Shown: positions 36,140 to 47,197 of the stretch, in pieces | Layout: the number at the start of each line of letters is the position of its first letter | Position numbering within the stretch: the first letter of the stretch is position 1 | Assembly: GCA_019166125.1 (NCBI GenBank) | Contig: JAHTBO010000003.1 | Location: forward strand, 4,985-68,984 | Length of the DNA: 64,000 nt | Direction: 5' to 3' | Source of the DNA: Alcaligenaceae bacterium CGII-47 | GTDB lineage: Bacteria; Pseudomonadota; Gammaproteobacteria; Burkholderiales; Burkholderiaceae_B | Position numbers and translations under genes: made by a program | The notes under the pieces: model-generated | What the model was told of the DNA's origin: nothing | The model's database searches: none | Seen by the model: the letters and a program-made list of their open reading frames with translations, nothing else

Positions 36140-37243
36140 TCAGATGGTCCTGTTTTGCGATGCGACCTCTATACACCGGATTTGCTCGGGCGGAATGCTG
36201 ATGTGGCAACGATCGCCTTGACGCAACATCGTGTCAGCTGAAATTCGAGCGCGTAACGATACTTGTTGACCACCCGTGGGGAGCAAAACGTCACACTCGC
36301 AATTTTCGCCTATATATTGAATGTCCCCGAGGCTTGCTGGCAAGACATTGGGCTCATTTTGAGCACATTCAGCAGTGATCCGGATATGCTCTGGTCGAAT
36401 AAAGCATGTCACCTCGCCCCGAATCTGCTGTTCGATCACTTTAAGCTCACCGATTGCCGTAGTAACCACAGGACCTAGTCCACGATCAGTCAGCATACCC
36501 GGCAGAAGGTTCGCGCTACCAATAAATTGAGCCGAAAACGCAGTTTTGGGCCACTGGTATAAGTTACGCGGCGTATCCACTTCAAGCACTCGGCCGTCTG
36601 ACATCACCGCAATCCGATCAGACATCGACAACGCTTCCTGTTGGTCGTGCGTAACCAATACCGTCGTGACACCGATCTCCTTCTGTAGTCGCCGCAACTC
36701 GGCTCTCATTTGGGTTCTTAATGTTGCATCCAAGTTACTGAGCGGCTCATCGAGCAACATCACATCTGGCTGCGCGACGATGGCCCGGGCCAGCGCCACA
36801 CGCTGCTGCTGTCCACCACTCAAGCGCGACGAATAGCGCTCAGCGAAATCCTGCAAGCCTACAACATTCATCGCGCGCTCCACCCGCTGGCGCACATTTT
36901 TCTCTTTTCGGCAGCGTAAGGGAAACGCCACATTTTCAAAAACAGTCATATGGGGCCAAATTGCATACGACTGAAATACCATGCCAATATTACGGTAGTT
37001 CGGCCCAAGATTGATCTGCTGATCAAAGTCAAAGACCGTGGTGCTGCCGATCCGGATCATTCCCGAAGACGGCATTTCGAGACCGGCAATGCACCGCAAC
37101 AAGGTCGTCTTGCCGCAGCCGCTGGGACCAAGCAGTGTGAAAAACTCACCTTCTTGAATGTTTAGGGAAAGCCCAGCAAGTGCCGGCGCTCCTGCGCCAG
37201 GATAGATTTTCCCTACACCGTCAAGCGTGATCATGTCAGCCAT
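36140..37243 (-). CDS. ABC transporter ATP-binding protein (FbpC/PotA type)
   Basis: This 367-residue ATPase has Walker A GPSGCGKTT, signature LSGGQQQRVALARA, Walker B VMLLDEPLSNLDA and a C-terminal TOBE-like regulatory domain (about 250-367). It energises the importer formed with the permease at 38198-39919 and the binding protein at 40929-42035. ATG 37243 has GGAG 9 bases upstream and overlaps the dehydrogenase gene by 8 bases. The substrate cannot be read from the ATPase. Confidence 0.92.
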   Translation of the reverse strand: MADMITLDGVGKIYPGAGAPALAGLSLNIQEGEFFTLLGPSGCGKTTLLRCIAGLEMPSSGMIRIGSTTVFDFDQQINLGPNYRNIGMVFQSYAIWPHMTVFENVAFPLRCRKEKNVRQRVERAMNVVGLQDFAERYSSRLSGGQQQRVALARAIVAQPDVMLLDEPLSNLDATLRTQMRAELRRLQKEIGVTTVLVTHDQQEALSMSDRIAVMSDGRVLEVDTPRNLYQWPKTAFSAQFIGSANLLPGMLTDRGLGPVVTTAIGELKVIEQQIRGEVTCFIRPEHIRITAECAQNEPNVLPASLGDIQYIGENCECDVLLPTGGQQVSLRARISADTMLRQGDRCHISIPPEQIRCIEVASQNRTI

Positions 37244-38201
37244 AATCGTCTTCTCCGAGCGCATACAATGGCGCCTGACCAACGCGAATGCGGTTGATAT
37301 TTTCGGCTGCGGCAGCCGCTAGGGCGTGCAGACATTCGACGCTGGCACCCGCGATATGAGGGGTGCATATTAAGTTATCCCGCTCTTCGAATGGGGCTGG
37401 ATCAAAATTCTGTTCGTCCCAATAAACATCAATGCCCGCCCCGGCAATTCGCTTCTCGTCTAAAGCCGACATCAGCGCGTTCTTATGCACAATCTCGCCA
37501 CGCGCGATATTGACGAAATAGGCATGTGCTTGCATTGCAGCAAAGTAAGTCGCATCAATGATTCCAACTGTGTGTGTATTCAAAGGTAAGTGCAAGGAGA
37601 CATAGTCAGCACGACCAAGCATTTCCAGGACGCTATCGAGCGGCCATCGCTCATCGATATAGTCATCAGCGCCGTCAACATGCTGTAAATCACGCTTGCT
37701 GACCAGTACTGACATATTGAAGGCCTTGGCCATCCGGGCAAGCTGGGCACCTGTGCCACCCACCCCGATTAGCGCCAGTGTTTTGCCCGACAGTAAATTG
37801 GTTTCAGGAAAACCCAGGCGCCCGCTGTGAAATGCAGCGCTTGACTGCTTTTGTCGCTTGGCAAGCGCAAACATAAGGTAAAACGCGTGCTCAGCAACCA
37901 CAATATCTGATTTGGATACCGATGAAGGCACACGTGCAACAGGAATTCCGCGCGCGCGCGCATGGGCCAGATCAACATTAACCACATGCTGACCATAGCG
38001 CTGCAAGAGCTTTAATTTGGGCGCCGCATCGATTACTGCTTTGTCGATGACCGTATCGCGCAGCAACAACACATCCGCGTGACCGACTTGGGCCGCCAGC
38101 GGTTGCGAAAAATCCACTTCGATGACCTCGTCTTCTACCGGTAGCAGATCAGCCAGATAATCGTGCGGGTCGAGCCCTGGGGCAGCCTTTATGATCTTCA
38201 T
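37236..38201 (-). CDS. D-2-hydroxyacid dehydrogenase (NAD-binding)
   Basis: This 321-residue protein belongs to the PGDH/GyaR-type family. The NAD-binding motif is GVGGTGAQLARMAKAF. The catalytic arginine is in NIARGEIV, the glutamate in DVYWDEQNF, and the histidine in CTPHIAGAS. It probably interconverts a 2-oxoacid and a D-2-hydroxyacid. The gene is embedded in an ABC-importer operon, overlapping the permease stop by 4 bases and the ATPase start by 8, so it very likely acts on the imported compound or a breakdown product. Confidence 0.87.
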   Translation of the reverse strand: MKIIKAAPGLDPHDYLADLLPVEDEVIEVDFSQPLAAQVGHADVLLLRDTVIDKAVIDAAPKLKLLQRYGQHVVNVDLAHARARGIPVARVPSSVSKSDIVVAEHAFYLMFALAKRQKQSSAAFHSGRLGFPETNLLSGKTLALIGVGGTGAQLARMAKAFNMSVLVSKRDLQHVDGADDYIDERWPLDSVLEMLGRADYVSLHLPLNTHTVGIIDATYFAAMQAHAYFVNIARGEIVHKNALMSALDEKRIAGAGIDVYWDEQNFDPAPFEERDNLICTPHIAGASVECLHALAAAAAENINRIRVGQAPLYALGEDDYG

Positions 38202-39919
38202 AATTTGGTGTCCTGAGTTTTATTCGATTGATTAGGCACGCCAACTCTACGGTTCAAAAAACCCACGCCAGTCAGCATCAAAAGCAAAAATATCATGACG
38301 AGCACGGTGTATGCGGCCAATGTATTCGAATTACCACCTTGCCACATATCGAGCACGACGACTGAAAAGACCTCTGTGCCAGGAGCAATCAAGAACAGCG
38401 AGGCGGCATATTCACGAAATGATCGCAACGATACATAGATCGCGGCGGAAATCAACGTTGGAGCCATCAGCGCCAAGACGACCTTGCGAACAACCTCGAA
38501 CCAGTTGGCGCCCGCGACACGCGCGGCTTCTTCCAACTCGGGATGCAATTGCGCCAAGCCAGACGCACACATTCGGATCGCATAGGGTAAGTGCAAGATG
38601 ATATATGCGAGTAACAATATCCATGGACTGGCATAAACACCAACCGGAAACGTCAGAAACAACCAAATCAGCCCGACGCCAACAATCATTCCGGGTATCG
38701 CGATAGGCGCAGTGCCTATTTGTTCGCTTAGGGCCATCAGGCGGTAGCGATCATTGCTTCGCAGCTTCAGCCACGCAATCCAAGCGCCCAGTGTCGTTGT
38801 GATTATCCCGGCCAGCAAGCCGATCCAAAAGCTGTTCCAGATCGCCCGCATCGCAGGGCCATAGTTGAGTGCTTTAGCGAAATTGCCAAATGTCACGCGC
38901 TGCAGGCTTTCCCAAGATGGCGTCTGGGGGAAGGGCATAAATGCATTCCACGTCAGGATAAGAATGGGGAAAACCGCTGTAAGCAAGATCACAACGACCA
39001 TGCCGCAGTCTACCCAGATTCTGAAACGTCCTAGATTGAAGCGGCGTGGATTGAACGACTTGCCACGTATGGTCGTAAAGCGATCTGCATTGCGCATCAG
39101 GCGGTTGTAAACAATAATCGCCACGACCGTCATCCCAAGCAAGAACAGGCTATAGAAACTGGCCGCGCCATAATCAGTTGGAATTCTGGTTGAAGCCAGA
39201 TATATTTCGCTCGAATACAGAAATATCTTGGCTGGCATGCCTAATAATATCGGCACTGACAAAGCACCAAAACTATAGATGAAAAAAATCAGCCAAGCGC
39301 CCAGCAGTGCCGGAGAAATCGACGGTAACGTTACCTTGAAAAGAGTACGAAAATGCGATGCACCACTCACCCGGGCAGCTTCTTCTAGTTCAGGATTCAT
39401 CGCACGGAAAACCGGCTGCAGCCAAAGGAAAGCAAGAGGCAGCTCTTGCAATACGCCGACCAAGATCATTCCTTGAAAAGAAAAGATATCGAGAAGCACC
39501 CCTTCGGTACCCGTGATATCCCGGTACATCAGATTCAAGAACCCGCCGCGCGGCGACAATAGCATGATCCATGCGCTTACCAGCAGGACTGCGGGCATAA
39601 GCACAGGGATAACGGAAAATACTTCAGCGTAACGTGAGAATGTGGAGTTTGTGCGCTCGACCACAAATGCCAACACCGTACCGAGGACGAGAATCACGCT
39701 GGATGTAAACGTCGCGTAGATAAACGAATTGACCAAAGAGCTACTAAGATACTCATTGCTGAACGCCCGACGCGCATTGAGCAAGGAAAGGATCAGATCG
39801 TCTCCGGGGGCCTGAGACGAAAACGCACTGATTACCAGTATGACCAGTGGCGGCAATACTAAAAAAGCGACCAGGATGAGGCTGACACATTGTGCCAGCC
39901 TCGTGGCATTGAACCGCAT
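38198..39919 (-). CDS. ABC transporter permease, fused two-domain (FbpB type)
   Basis: This 573-residue membrane protein is made of two binding-protein-dependent permease domains. Each has an EAA loop, ELEEAARVSGASHFRTLFKVTLP in the first half and ELEEAARVAGANWFEVVRKVVLA in the second. The fused layout is typical of ferric-iron, thiamine and 2-aminoethylphosphonate importers. It starts 2 bases after the FAH-family gene and overlaps the dehydrogenase start by 4 bases. Confidence 0.92.
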   Translation of the reverse strand: MRFNATRLAQCVSLILVAFLVLPPLVILVISAFSSQAPGDDLILSLLNARRAFSNEYLSSSLVNSFIYATFTSSVILVLGTVLAFVVERTNSTFSRYAEVFSVIPVLMPAVLLVSAWIMLLSPRGGFLNLMYRDITGTEGVLLDIFSFQGMILVGVLQELPLAFLWLQPVFRAMNPELEEAARVSGASHFRTLFKVTLPSISPALLGAWLIFFIYSFGALSVPILLGMPAKIFLYSSEIYLASTRIPTDYGAASFYSLFLLGMTVVAIIVYNRLMRNADRFTTIRGKSFNPRRFNLGRFRIWVDCGMVVVILLTAVFPILILTWNAFMPFPQTPSWESLQRVTFGNFAKALNYGPAMRAIWNSFWIGLLAGIITTTLGAWIAWLKLRSNDRYRLMALSEQIGTAPIAIPGMIVGVGLIWLFLTFPVGVYASPWILLLAYIILHLPYAIRMCASGLAQLHPELEEAARVAGANWFEVVRKVVLALMAPTLISAAIYVSLRSFREYAASLFLIAPGTEVFSVVVLDMWQGGNSNTLAAYTVLVMIFLLLMLTGVGFLNRRVGVPNQSNKTQDTKL

Positions 39920-39921
39920 GC

Positions 39922-40890
39922 CTACAGTGTCGCGTGCCAGTGACGGCGTCCGACTCGATTGCGCAGCACGCCTATCCCTTCAATTTCACACTCAATCGTC
40001 TGGCCCTCACGTAACCATTTCCCACACACAAGCGCATTGCCCGAGGTACTGCCGGTCGATAAGATATCACCCGGTGAAAGCGTCATATACCGCGACACGA
40101 AGGCAACAATACGCTCGATGGGCCAGAGCAATCCCGCGGTAGTGTCGTCCTGCCTCAACTCACCGTCAACGGTTGTACGGATATGCAATTCATTGGGCGA
40201 TTTAGGTAGAAACTCTGCTGGTGTAATGCAGGGGCCTAACGGCGCCAACGTATCGCATGCCTTGCCGCGCGGCGAATCATAACGTCCTGTCCAAGCAGGA
40301 ATGTCGCGTACGCAGGCATCATTCAAGATCGTATATCCGAAAATATACTTACTGGCTTCGGATTCTTCGATGTCAGAGCAATGCGCACCAATTACGACAG
40401 CGAGCTCGTTCTCGTAATCCCATTGTTCGGAATCAGGCGGAAACTGAATTTCGCCTTCATGCCCGAGAAGCGACGCGGGTGACTTCAGGAATGAAATTTT
40501 CACATCCTGTGGCCATTCTTCTTTTGGTAGCCCCCATTCGGTCAAATAGCGCGCATAAGAGTTACCGCAGCATATGATCTTGCCCGGATTAGGGTTAGCA
40601 GCCAGTAGCGTGACCTGTGCGACGGGTCTTGCGATACCCAGGGCAAGAAGTCGGCCACCCTGCGCTTCAGCGTATTGCTGCAGCGGCACGAAACGTCGCA
40701 TGCTGCCATTATAGAGGCGCATAAAATCGTTCATTGTCTCGGGAATGCAGGTTCTCGCTACCTGCTCGGCATTGCCTATTTGCTCGACCTCTTGCAAATA
40801 AAGCCCATAAGCCGCACGTAGGTCAATCACATTATCATTCAATAAAAGCCCTATCCGAGCCAACGGCGCGCCATAACTTACGAGTCGCAT
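39922..40890 (-). CDS. Fumarylacetoacetate hydrolase family protein
   Basis: This 322-residue FAH-fold enzyme has the metal-binding acids in DYENELAVVIGAHCSD and the family segments IFGYTILNDACVRD and LSPGDILSTGSTSG. Related enzymes hydrolyse acylpyruvates (fumarylpyruvate, fumarylacetoacetate), decarboxylate oxaloacetate or dehydrate 2-keto-3-deoxy acids. Its place between the binding-protein and permease genes of an importer suggests that it degrades the imported compound. The exact reaction is not evident. Confidence 0.85.
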   Translation of the reverse strand: MRLVSYGAPLARIGLLLNDNVIDLRAAYGLYLQEVEQIGNAEQVARTCIPETMNDFMRLYNGSMRRFVPLQQYAEAQGGRLLALGIARPVAQVTLLAANPNPGKIICCGNSYARYLTEWGLPKEEWPQDVKISFLKSPASLLGHEGEIQFPPDSEQWDYENELAVVIGAHCSDIEESEASKYIFGYTILNDACVRDIPAWTGRYDSPRGKACDTLAPLGPCITPAEFLPKSPNELHIRTTVDGELRQDDTTAGLLWPIERIVAFVSRYMTLSPGDILSTGSTSGNALVCGKWLREGQTIECEIEGIGVLRNRVGRRHWHATL

Positions 40891-40928
40891 ATTCCACCCT
40901 CTAATTTCACGTTAATAAAGACTGTCGG

Positions 40929-42035
40929 TTATCGACGACGTAAGAACTTGGCCTCAACTAACTGACTGAGTTCATTGAACTTTTCTGGTGGGATCGCCTT
41001 GAACAAGGTGAGCGAAGGCAGGGTAGCCAAGTCGATCTGATATTTACCTTTGGAATTACCAAAGATGCGGCCACCCTCTGCCTTATCGACTGCTTCCAAC
41101 GTGTCGGCACGAGTCAGATACTCCATAAACAATGCCGCCGCGTATGAGTTCTTTGCGCCGTCAATGACCGATACGGTGATCCCCAGGCCAAGCAGCGGAT
41201 CCTGCATAACGAAGTCAACTGGCGCCCCTTCGCCTTTTAATTTCACTGCTCTGTGCGCGCCCATATTCCAGGCCACATCTATTTCCCCTTGGGATAGCGC
41301 ATCCGCAAGTGATGCAATGCTGGGATAAAGCCGATTATCGAGCGCTGCAAGCTGGTCAATGAATGGCATCGCTTTTTCTTCGCCCATGACATCGATCAAG
41401 CCGTCCATCAGCGTCTCGAGGTGAGACGTCGTGCCCACCCGGCCTTTCCATTTTGGATCGATAATTTCCTGCAAAGTGCGTGGCGCATCGGCTTGGGAGA
41501 CCCGATCAGTACGCCAGGCGATTGTCGAGGGTAGGACCTCATAAGCGACCGCGGTCCAACCGTCGGCATCCGATCCGAAAACAAAGTTCTTTTTATAGTT
41601 TTCCCAGCTGGTCGGCTGATAGTGCCCAAGGGAGTCCTTTAACAGATCAAGCCAGGCAACATTCGATATCGCCAGATCTCCGTGCACCTGCTTAGCACCC
41701 GCTTCTGTGTTCACCCGTTGCACAAGCTCTGGCTCACGCAGGCGTACAAAATCCACTTTGATCTCTGGATACTGTTTAGAAAATGATTGAATCAAAACAT
41801 TGGCACGATCAATGCCCAAAGCACCATAAATGGTCATCGAGCCTTCCCGCAACGCTTCCTTCTTCATAATGGCCAAGCGTGCGTCAGGCGCCTGTTTATT
41901 CAGATAGCTCCACACATCGGGCGAGCCCGACGGTGGCGGCGTCTCGGCTTTTACGCTGCTGAAAGCGAGCACACAAAACAATGCGCACCATAGAGTACGC
42001 CCCAAATGTTTGAGACTGATTTTAAATTTCATCAT
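40929..42035 (-). CDS. ABC transporter periplasmic binding protein (ferric/organic solute type)
   Basis: This 368-residue solute-binding protein of the SBP_bac_1/FbpA-AfuA group has a signal peptide ending near SSVKA. The conserved stretch QVHGDLAISNVAWLDLL is followed by IIDPKWKGRVGTTSHLETLMDGL. The adjacent tyrosine pair of ferric-binding FbpA proteins is not seen anywhere, which argues against iron. ATG 42035 has AGGAG five to six bases upstream. It is the first gene of the five-gene operon and faces a LysR gene. Confidence 0.87.
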   Translation of the reverse strand: MMKFKISLKHLGRTLWCALFCVLAFSSVKAETPPPSGSPDVWSYLNKQAPDARLAIMKKEALREGSMTIYGALGIDRANVLIQSFSKQYPEIKVDFVRLREPELVQRVNTEAGAKQVHGDLAISNVAWLDLLKDSLGHYQPTSWENYKKNFVFGSDADGWTAVAYEVLPSTIAWRTDRVSQADAPRTLQEIIDPKWKGRVGTTSHLETLMDGLIDVMGEEKAMPFIDQLAALDNRLYPSIASLADALSQGEIDVAWNMGAHRAVKLKGEGAPVDFVMQDPLLGLGITVSVIDGAKNSYAAALFMEYLTRADTLEAVDKAEGGRIFGNSKGKYQIDLATLPSLTLFKAIPPEKFNELSQLVEAKFLRRR

Positions 42036-42206
42036 GTCTTGCTCCTGTCTGGCTCTTTGAGCCATGTGATTTATCGTGAGCACCCAGTGAGCTTTTTCGC
42101 CCCTTTATGTAATGCTTGGGTGTCACTTGTCTTATTGTGTGTTTTTCTTATTGAACCTCATCATACGTTAGGTATTCAGCTCGCAACAAGACAAAGTTTA
42201 TTACCA

Positions 42207-42231
42207 CAGTATTAAACAAATCTTTATACTG
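42207..42231. promoter_or_regulatory. Inverted repeat at the start of the LysR gene
   Basis: CAGTAT-N13-ATACTG is a perfect 6-base inverted repeat that ends 5 bases before the LysR start codon, in the 201-base divergent promoter region. It overlaps a -10-like TATACT (42225-42230) for the regulator gene, so binding there would repress it. Assignment to the LysR product is inference. Confidence 0.4.
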
Positions 42232-42236
42232 TACCC

Positions 42237-43214
42237 ATGAAATTACATCTGCCTTCGTCAACCACTTTGCTGGTTTTCATCATGGTATTCAAGCTACGTA
42301 GCTTTAATAAGGCAGCGGTTAAGCTCCATATGACGCCCCCGGCTGTAAGTTATCAGATAAAAAATCTTGAGGATATATTAGGGCAGCAATTATTCGTACG
42401 TTCGGCTCAAGGCGTTGTGCCCACTCCCTTTGCCGAATCAATATATTTCGACGCATCCGCAGCGCTTGAACACCTACAGGGCATCGTGGAACGATCACAA
42501 CCACAGCATCAGGGCGCTCCGGTGCGCATCCTTGCGACACAGGCCTTTTCAAGTTTGTGGCTATTACCTAAAATGCCCGACTTGTTGAAACGATTCAGAG
42601 ATACTCAATTCGAAATCATCGGATGGTCTGGAGGCTTTAACCCAAGAGAAAATGGCCAAAGCCCGAACAATTTTGATATCGAATTCCGCTATGCAGCACC
42701 AGGCGATCTGGTTCCCAACGAGGACGCCCGGCTCATTGCGCAAGACATTGCTATCCCGGTTTGCACACCCGACTATCAATCATCGGTACTACAACAAGAT
42801 GGATTGGATGCGTGCGACTCACTGACGGTTATTCATGCTCGCAACTGGCCAGGCATGTGGGATCAATGGTGTGCCGGTGCCTACAACCAGCCTGTGCATG
42901 CCGAAAGAGAACTGTATTTTCAAAGCACATCACTTTGTGTGCAGGCGGTCTTAAGTGGTATTGGCATCGCTATTGTTCATGCGCCGCTTGTCGCCGAGGA
43001 TATCCGAGCACATCGCCTGGTACGTCCCCATTCATTCCAGCTGCAAATGAAAGAAGGCTATTTCGTTGTCCTGCACGGCCTGAATGGACGACATGCAAGC
43101 TTTTTTCAAGAATTCGTGGACTGGTGTCGTGAGCAGATGGATCTGGACACCAGCGCAGCCGCACTGCCATCGATAAGCAGCACCATTTGTAACAACCCTC
43201 TACTACCCCCTTGA
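42237..43214 (+). CDS. LysR-family transcriptional regulator
   Basis: This 325-residue protein has an N-terminal winged helix-turn-helix (about 10-65, FNKAAVKLHMTPPAVSYQIKNLE) and a GcvA-like effector domain. The effector domain is seen in SSLWLLPKMPDLLKRF, FDIEFRYA and VLSGIGIAIVHAPLVAED. It is divergent from the ABC/FAH/dehydrogenase operon and is its likely regulator. No Shine-Dalgarno is seen, and a TATACT hexamer lies 6 bases before the ATG, so the message may be leaderless or the promoter may lie further up. Confidence 0.88.
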   Translation: MKLHLPSSTTLLVFIMVFKLRSFNKAAVKLHMTPPAVSYQIKNLEDILGQQLFVRSAQGVVPTPFAESIYFDASAALEHLQGIVERSQPQHQGAPVRILATQAFSSLWLLPKMPDLLKRFRDTQFEIIGWSGGFNPRENGQSPNNFDIEFRYAAPGDLVPNEDARLIAQDIAIPVCTPDYQSSVLQQDGLDACDSLTVIHARNWPGMWDQWCAGAYNQPVHAERELYFQSTSLCVQAVLSGIGIAIVHAPLVAEDIRAHRLVRPHSFQLQMKEGYFVVLHGLNGRHASFFQEFVDWCREQMDLDTSAAALPSISSTICNNPLLPP

Positions 43215-43238
43215 AGTCTGACACATCGTCCTTATAAT
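43211..43238 (+). promoter_or_regulatory. groESL promoter
   Basis: TTGAAG (43211-43216) and a perfect TATAAT (43233-43238) are separated by 16 bases. The -10 hexamer shares its last base with the CIRCE operator, so HrcA binding would block initiation. Confidence 0.75.
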
Positions 43239-43264
43239 TAGCACTCGAAGGGGTTGAGTGCTAA
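43238..43264 (+). promoter_or_regulatory. CIRCE operator (HrcA binding site)
   Basis: TTAGCACTC-N9-GAGTGCTAA is an exact match to the CIRCE element, placed 61 bases upstream of groES. HrcA represses from this site, and heat relieves repression. Confidence 0.95.
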
Positions 43265-43325
43265 CACTACGATCGCACGCCCTCCCCACCTCGTTATCAA
43301 CCTAATTTAGTACAGGAGTTCCTCC

Positions 43326-43613
43326 ATGGCACTGCGTCCTTTGCATGATCGCGTGATCATCAAACGTCTGGACAACGAGCGCACCACCGCCTCGGGTATC
43401 GTCATCCCTGATAGCGCCGCTGAAAAGCCCGACCAAGGCGAAGTCTTGGCCGTCGGCCCCGGTAAGCGTGGCGATGATGGCAAGCTCGTACCCGTCGATC
43501 TGAAGGTCGGCGACAAGGTCTTATTCGGTAAATACGCTGGCCAGACCGTCAAGGTCGATGGCGATGAAGTTCTCGTCATTCGTGAGGACGAAATCCTCGC
43601 GGTGGTCCTGTAA
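43326..43613 (+). CDS. groES: Co-chaperonin GroES
   Basis: This 95-residue lid subunit of the GroEL/ES folding chamber has the N-terminus [29 protein letters not shown], including the mobile loop, and ends [17 protein letters not shown] lies 8 bases before the ATG. It is cotranscribed with groEL 30 bases downstream and controlled by the CIRCE element upstream. Confidence 0.98.
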   Translation: MALRPLHDRVIIKRLDNERTTASGIVIPDSAAEKPDQGEVLAVGPGKRGDDGKLVPVDLKVGDKVLFGKYAGQTVKVDGDEVLVIREDEILAVVL

Positions 43614-45302
<1,689 letters not shown>

Positions 45303-45322
45303 GCCTCACCGCGCTTTGCACC

Positions 45323-45352
45323 AGGCCCTCGCTTCAGCGGCGAGGGCCTTTT
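45323..45352 (+). terminator. Terminator of groESL
   Basis: GGCCCTCGC-TTCAGCG-GCGAGGGCC is a perfect 9-pair stem followed by TTTTC, 21 bases after the groEL stop. Confidence 0.85.
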
Positions 45353-45392
45353 CAATTCTGCTACGGTTTGAACGTACAATGGCGGCATCAAC

Positions 45393-45800
45393 ATGGCCAG
45401 CCACTCTGAAATGTCCAAATCCTCCCCTTACAAAAGCACAGGCGGCCTTGGCCGTATCGTCCGCGCCCTGCGCTATTCCCTGCAGGGCTTAGGCGCTGCC
45501 TGGCACAATGAGGCGGCGTTTCGTCAGGAACTGGCTCTGGTCGTGATCCTCACGCCACTTGGCCTATGGCTGGGCGCAAGCGTAATCGAGCGCTTATTGC
45601 TCGTCAGCGTACTTGCCTTCGTTCTCATCGTCGAACTATTGAACTCTGCAATCGAGGCACTCGCCGACGCCATCAGTACCGATCACCACCCATTGCTCGG
45701 TCGCGCCAAGGATATCGGCAGTGCAGCAGTGCTACTGAGCTTGTTGTTGGCGGGTGCGACCTGGATCTGCATCCTGGTGCCTGCCTACTGGCCCGCCTGA
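45393..45800 (+). CDS. dgkA: Diacylglycerol kinase
   Basis: This 135-residue integral membrane kinase has three transmembrane segments. The family signature is [15 protein letters not shown], with the DgkA block NEAAFRQE near residue 39. It rephosphorylates diacylglycerol to phosphatidic acid for phospholipid recycling. The ATG at 45411 is an alternative start. It is followed by pyrF after 26 bases. Confidence 0.93.
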   Translation: MASHSEMSKSSPYKSTGGLGRIVRALRYSLQGLGAAWHNEAAFRQELALVVILTPLGLWLGASVIERLLLVSVLAFVLIVELLNSAIEALADAISTDHHPLLGRAKDIGSAAVLLSLLLAGATWICILVPAYWPA

Positions 45801-45826
45801 CGCCTAATAATAGAAGCCGAATTGAC

Positions 45827-46660
45827 ATGACGTTCATCCACAAACTCTCGGAAGCCTGGCGCACGAGCAACTCTTTGCTGATGGTTGGCCTGGATCCGGA
45901 TCCCGGACGCTTTCCCGCCGAGATACGTGAGCACCCCGAGGCAATATTCGAGTTCTGCCGGAGCATCGTGGACGCGACCGCACCCTATGCCTGCGGATTC
46001 AAGCCACAGATCGCCTACTTTGCCTCTGAACACGCAGAGGCCCAACTCGAAGCCCTGTGTGCATACATCCGCGGGCACTACCCGGCATTGCCCGTGGTGC
46101 TGGACGCCAAACGTGGCGACATCGGCAGCACAGCTATCCAGTACGCACGCGAGGCCTTCGAGCGCTATCAGTCTGATGCAGTGACCGTCAATCCTTACAT
46201 GGGCCGCGACTCGGTACAGCCCTATCTGGACTATGACGGTAAAGGCGTCATCGTTTTGTGTCGCACCTCAAACCCAGGCGGCTCGGATCTGCAGTTCATG
46301 CGCCTGGATAATGGTACGCCCCTCTATCTGCACGTCGCCGAAATGGTTGCCGATCAGTGGAATGCGAACGGACAGTGCGCCCTGGTTGTGGGTGCCACCT
46401 ATCCTGATGAAATCGCTCAGGTACGTCAGCGTGTCGGGGATATGCCACTGCTTATTCCGGGCATCGGCGCACAAGGCGGCGATATCGAGGCAACCGTACG
46501 GGCAGGCCGCACCCAGGCGGGTACCGGCATGATGATCAACTCTTCGCGCGCTATCCTGTATGCAAGCGCTGCTGGGGACTGGCGTGAGGCGGCCGCACAA
46601 GCAGCACGCACCACACGCGACGCAATCAATCGCACACGCGCGTCAGCGTCCAAGTGCTGA
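45827..46660 (+). CDS. pyrF: Orotidine 5'-phosphate decarboxylase (subfamily 2)
   Basis: This 277-residue enzyme makes UMP from OMP in pyrimidine biosynthesis. The subfamily-2 signature is [18 protein letters not shown] (catalytic Lys/Asp array), with [12 protein letters not shown] and GIGAQGGD for phosphate binding. The start at 45827 ([11 protein letters not shown]) matches the family. The longer open frame overlaps dgkA and is not used. Confidence 0.96.
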   Translation: MTFIHKLSEAWRTSNSLLMVGLDPDPGRFPAEIREHPEAIFEFCRSIVDATAPYACGFKPQIAYFASEHAEAQLEALCAYIRGHYPALPVVLDAKRGDIGSTAIQYAREAFERYQSDAVTVNPYMGRDSVQPYLDYDGKGVIVLCRTSNPGGSDLQFMRLDNGTPLYLHVAEMVADQWNANGQCALVVGATYPDEIAQVRQRVGDMPLLIPGIGAQGGDIEATVRAGRTQAGTGMMINSSRAILYASAAGDWREAAAQAARTTRDAINRTRASASKC

Positions 46661-46690
46661 GCTCTCGCGCAGATCGCGCCATATTGCACA

Positions 46691-47197
46691 TTAACGCGGC
46701 GGCAACATATCCAGTGCAGTTTGCAGTGCAAACTCGACGGCAGCACGGCGAACCTCGTCGCGTCCGCCCTCAAAAACGCGAGTCATGCCGCGTGTGACAA
46801 TACCCTGCCCGGCACGTTGCGCAAAACCAAAACACACCATACCGACAGGTTTGCCCGGGGTCGCGCCATCTGGCCCGGCGATACCTGTCGTCGACAGCGC
46901 CAACTGTACCTCAGGCGCCGCATCCAGAACCCCCGAGGCCATCTCCATGGCGGTCTCTTCGCTCACGGCACCAAAACGCTCTAGCGTATCCCCACTGACA
47001 CGCAGTTGTTGAACCTTAGCAGCATCGCTATAGGTTACAAAGCCGCGGTCAAACCAGCCACTGGACCCCGGCAGCTCAGTCAAAGCCGCCGCCAGCAGAC
47101 CACCTGTACATGACTCGGCACAGGCACACATCCAGCCAGCATCACCGAGTCGCGCACCCAACTCGCCTGCAAGCTTCGCTGATTGTGTAGGATTCAT
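46691..47197 (-). CDS. pncC: Nicotinamide-nucleotide amidase (CinA C-terminal domain)
   Basis: This 168-residue stand-alone CinA-C domain has the catalytic serine region CAESCTGGLLAAALTELPGSSGWFDRGFVTYSD. It deamidates nicotinamide mononucleotide to nicotinate mononucleotide in NAD recycling. It overlaps the pgpA stop by 4 bases, so it is translationally coupled. The ATG at 47203 two codons upstream is possible. Confidence 0.92.
   Translation of the reverse strand: MNPTQSAKLAGELGARLGDAGWMCACAESCTGGLLAAALTELPGSSGWFDRGFVTYSDAAKVQQLRVSGDTLERFGAVSEETAMEMASGVLDAAPEVQLALSTTGIAGPDGATPGKPVGMVCFGFAQRAGQGIVTRGMTRVFEGGRDEVRRAAVEFALQTALDMLPPR

Noticed and set aside
40929..42035. Assignment of the binding protein as a ferric-iron (FbpA) protein
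   Set aside because: The fold group fits, but no adjacent tyrosine pair is present and the operon carries organic-acid enzymes.
45566..45826. Long N-terminal extension of pyrF overlapping dgkA
   Set aside because: The family start is at 45827. The extension is an out-of-frame reading of dgkA.
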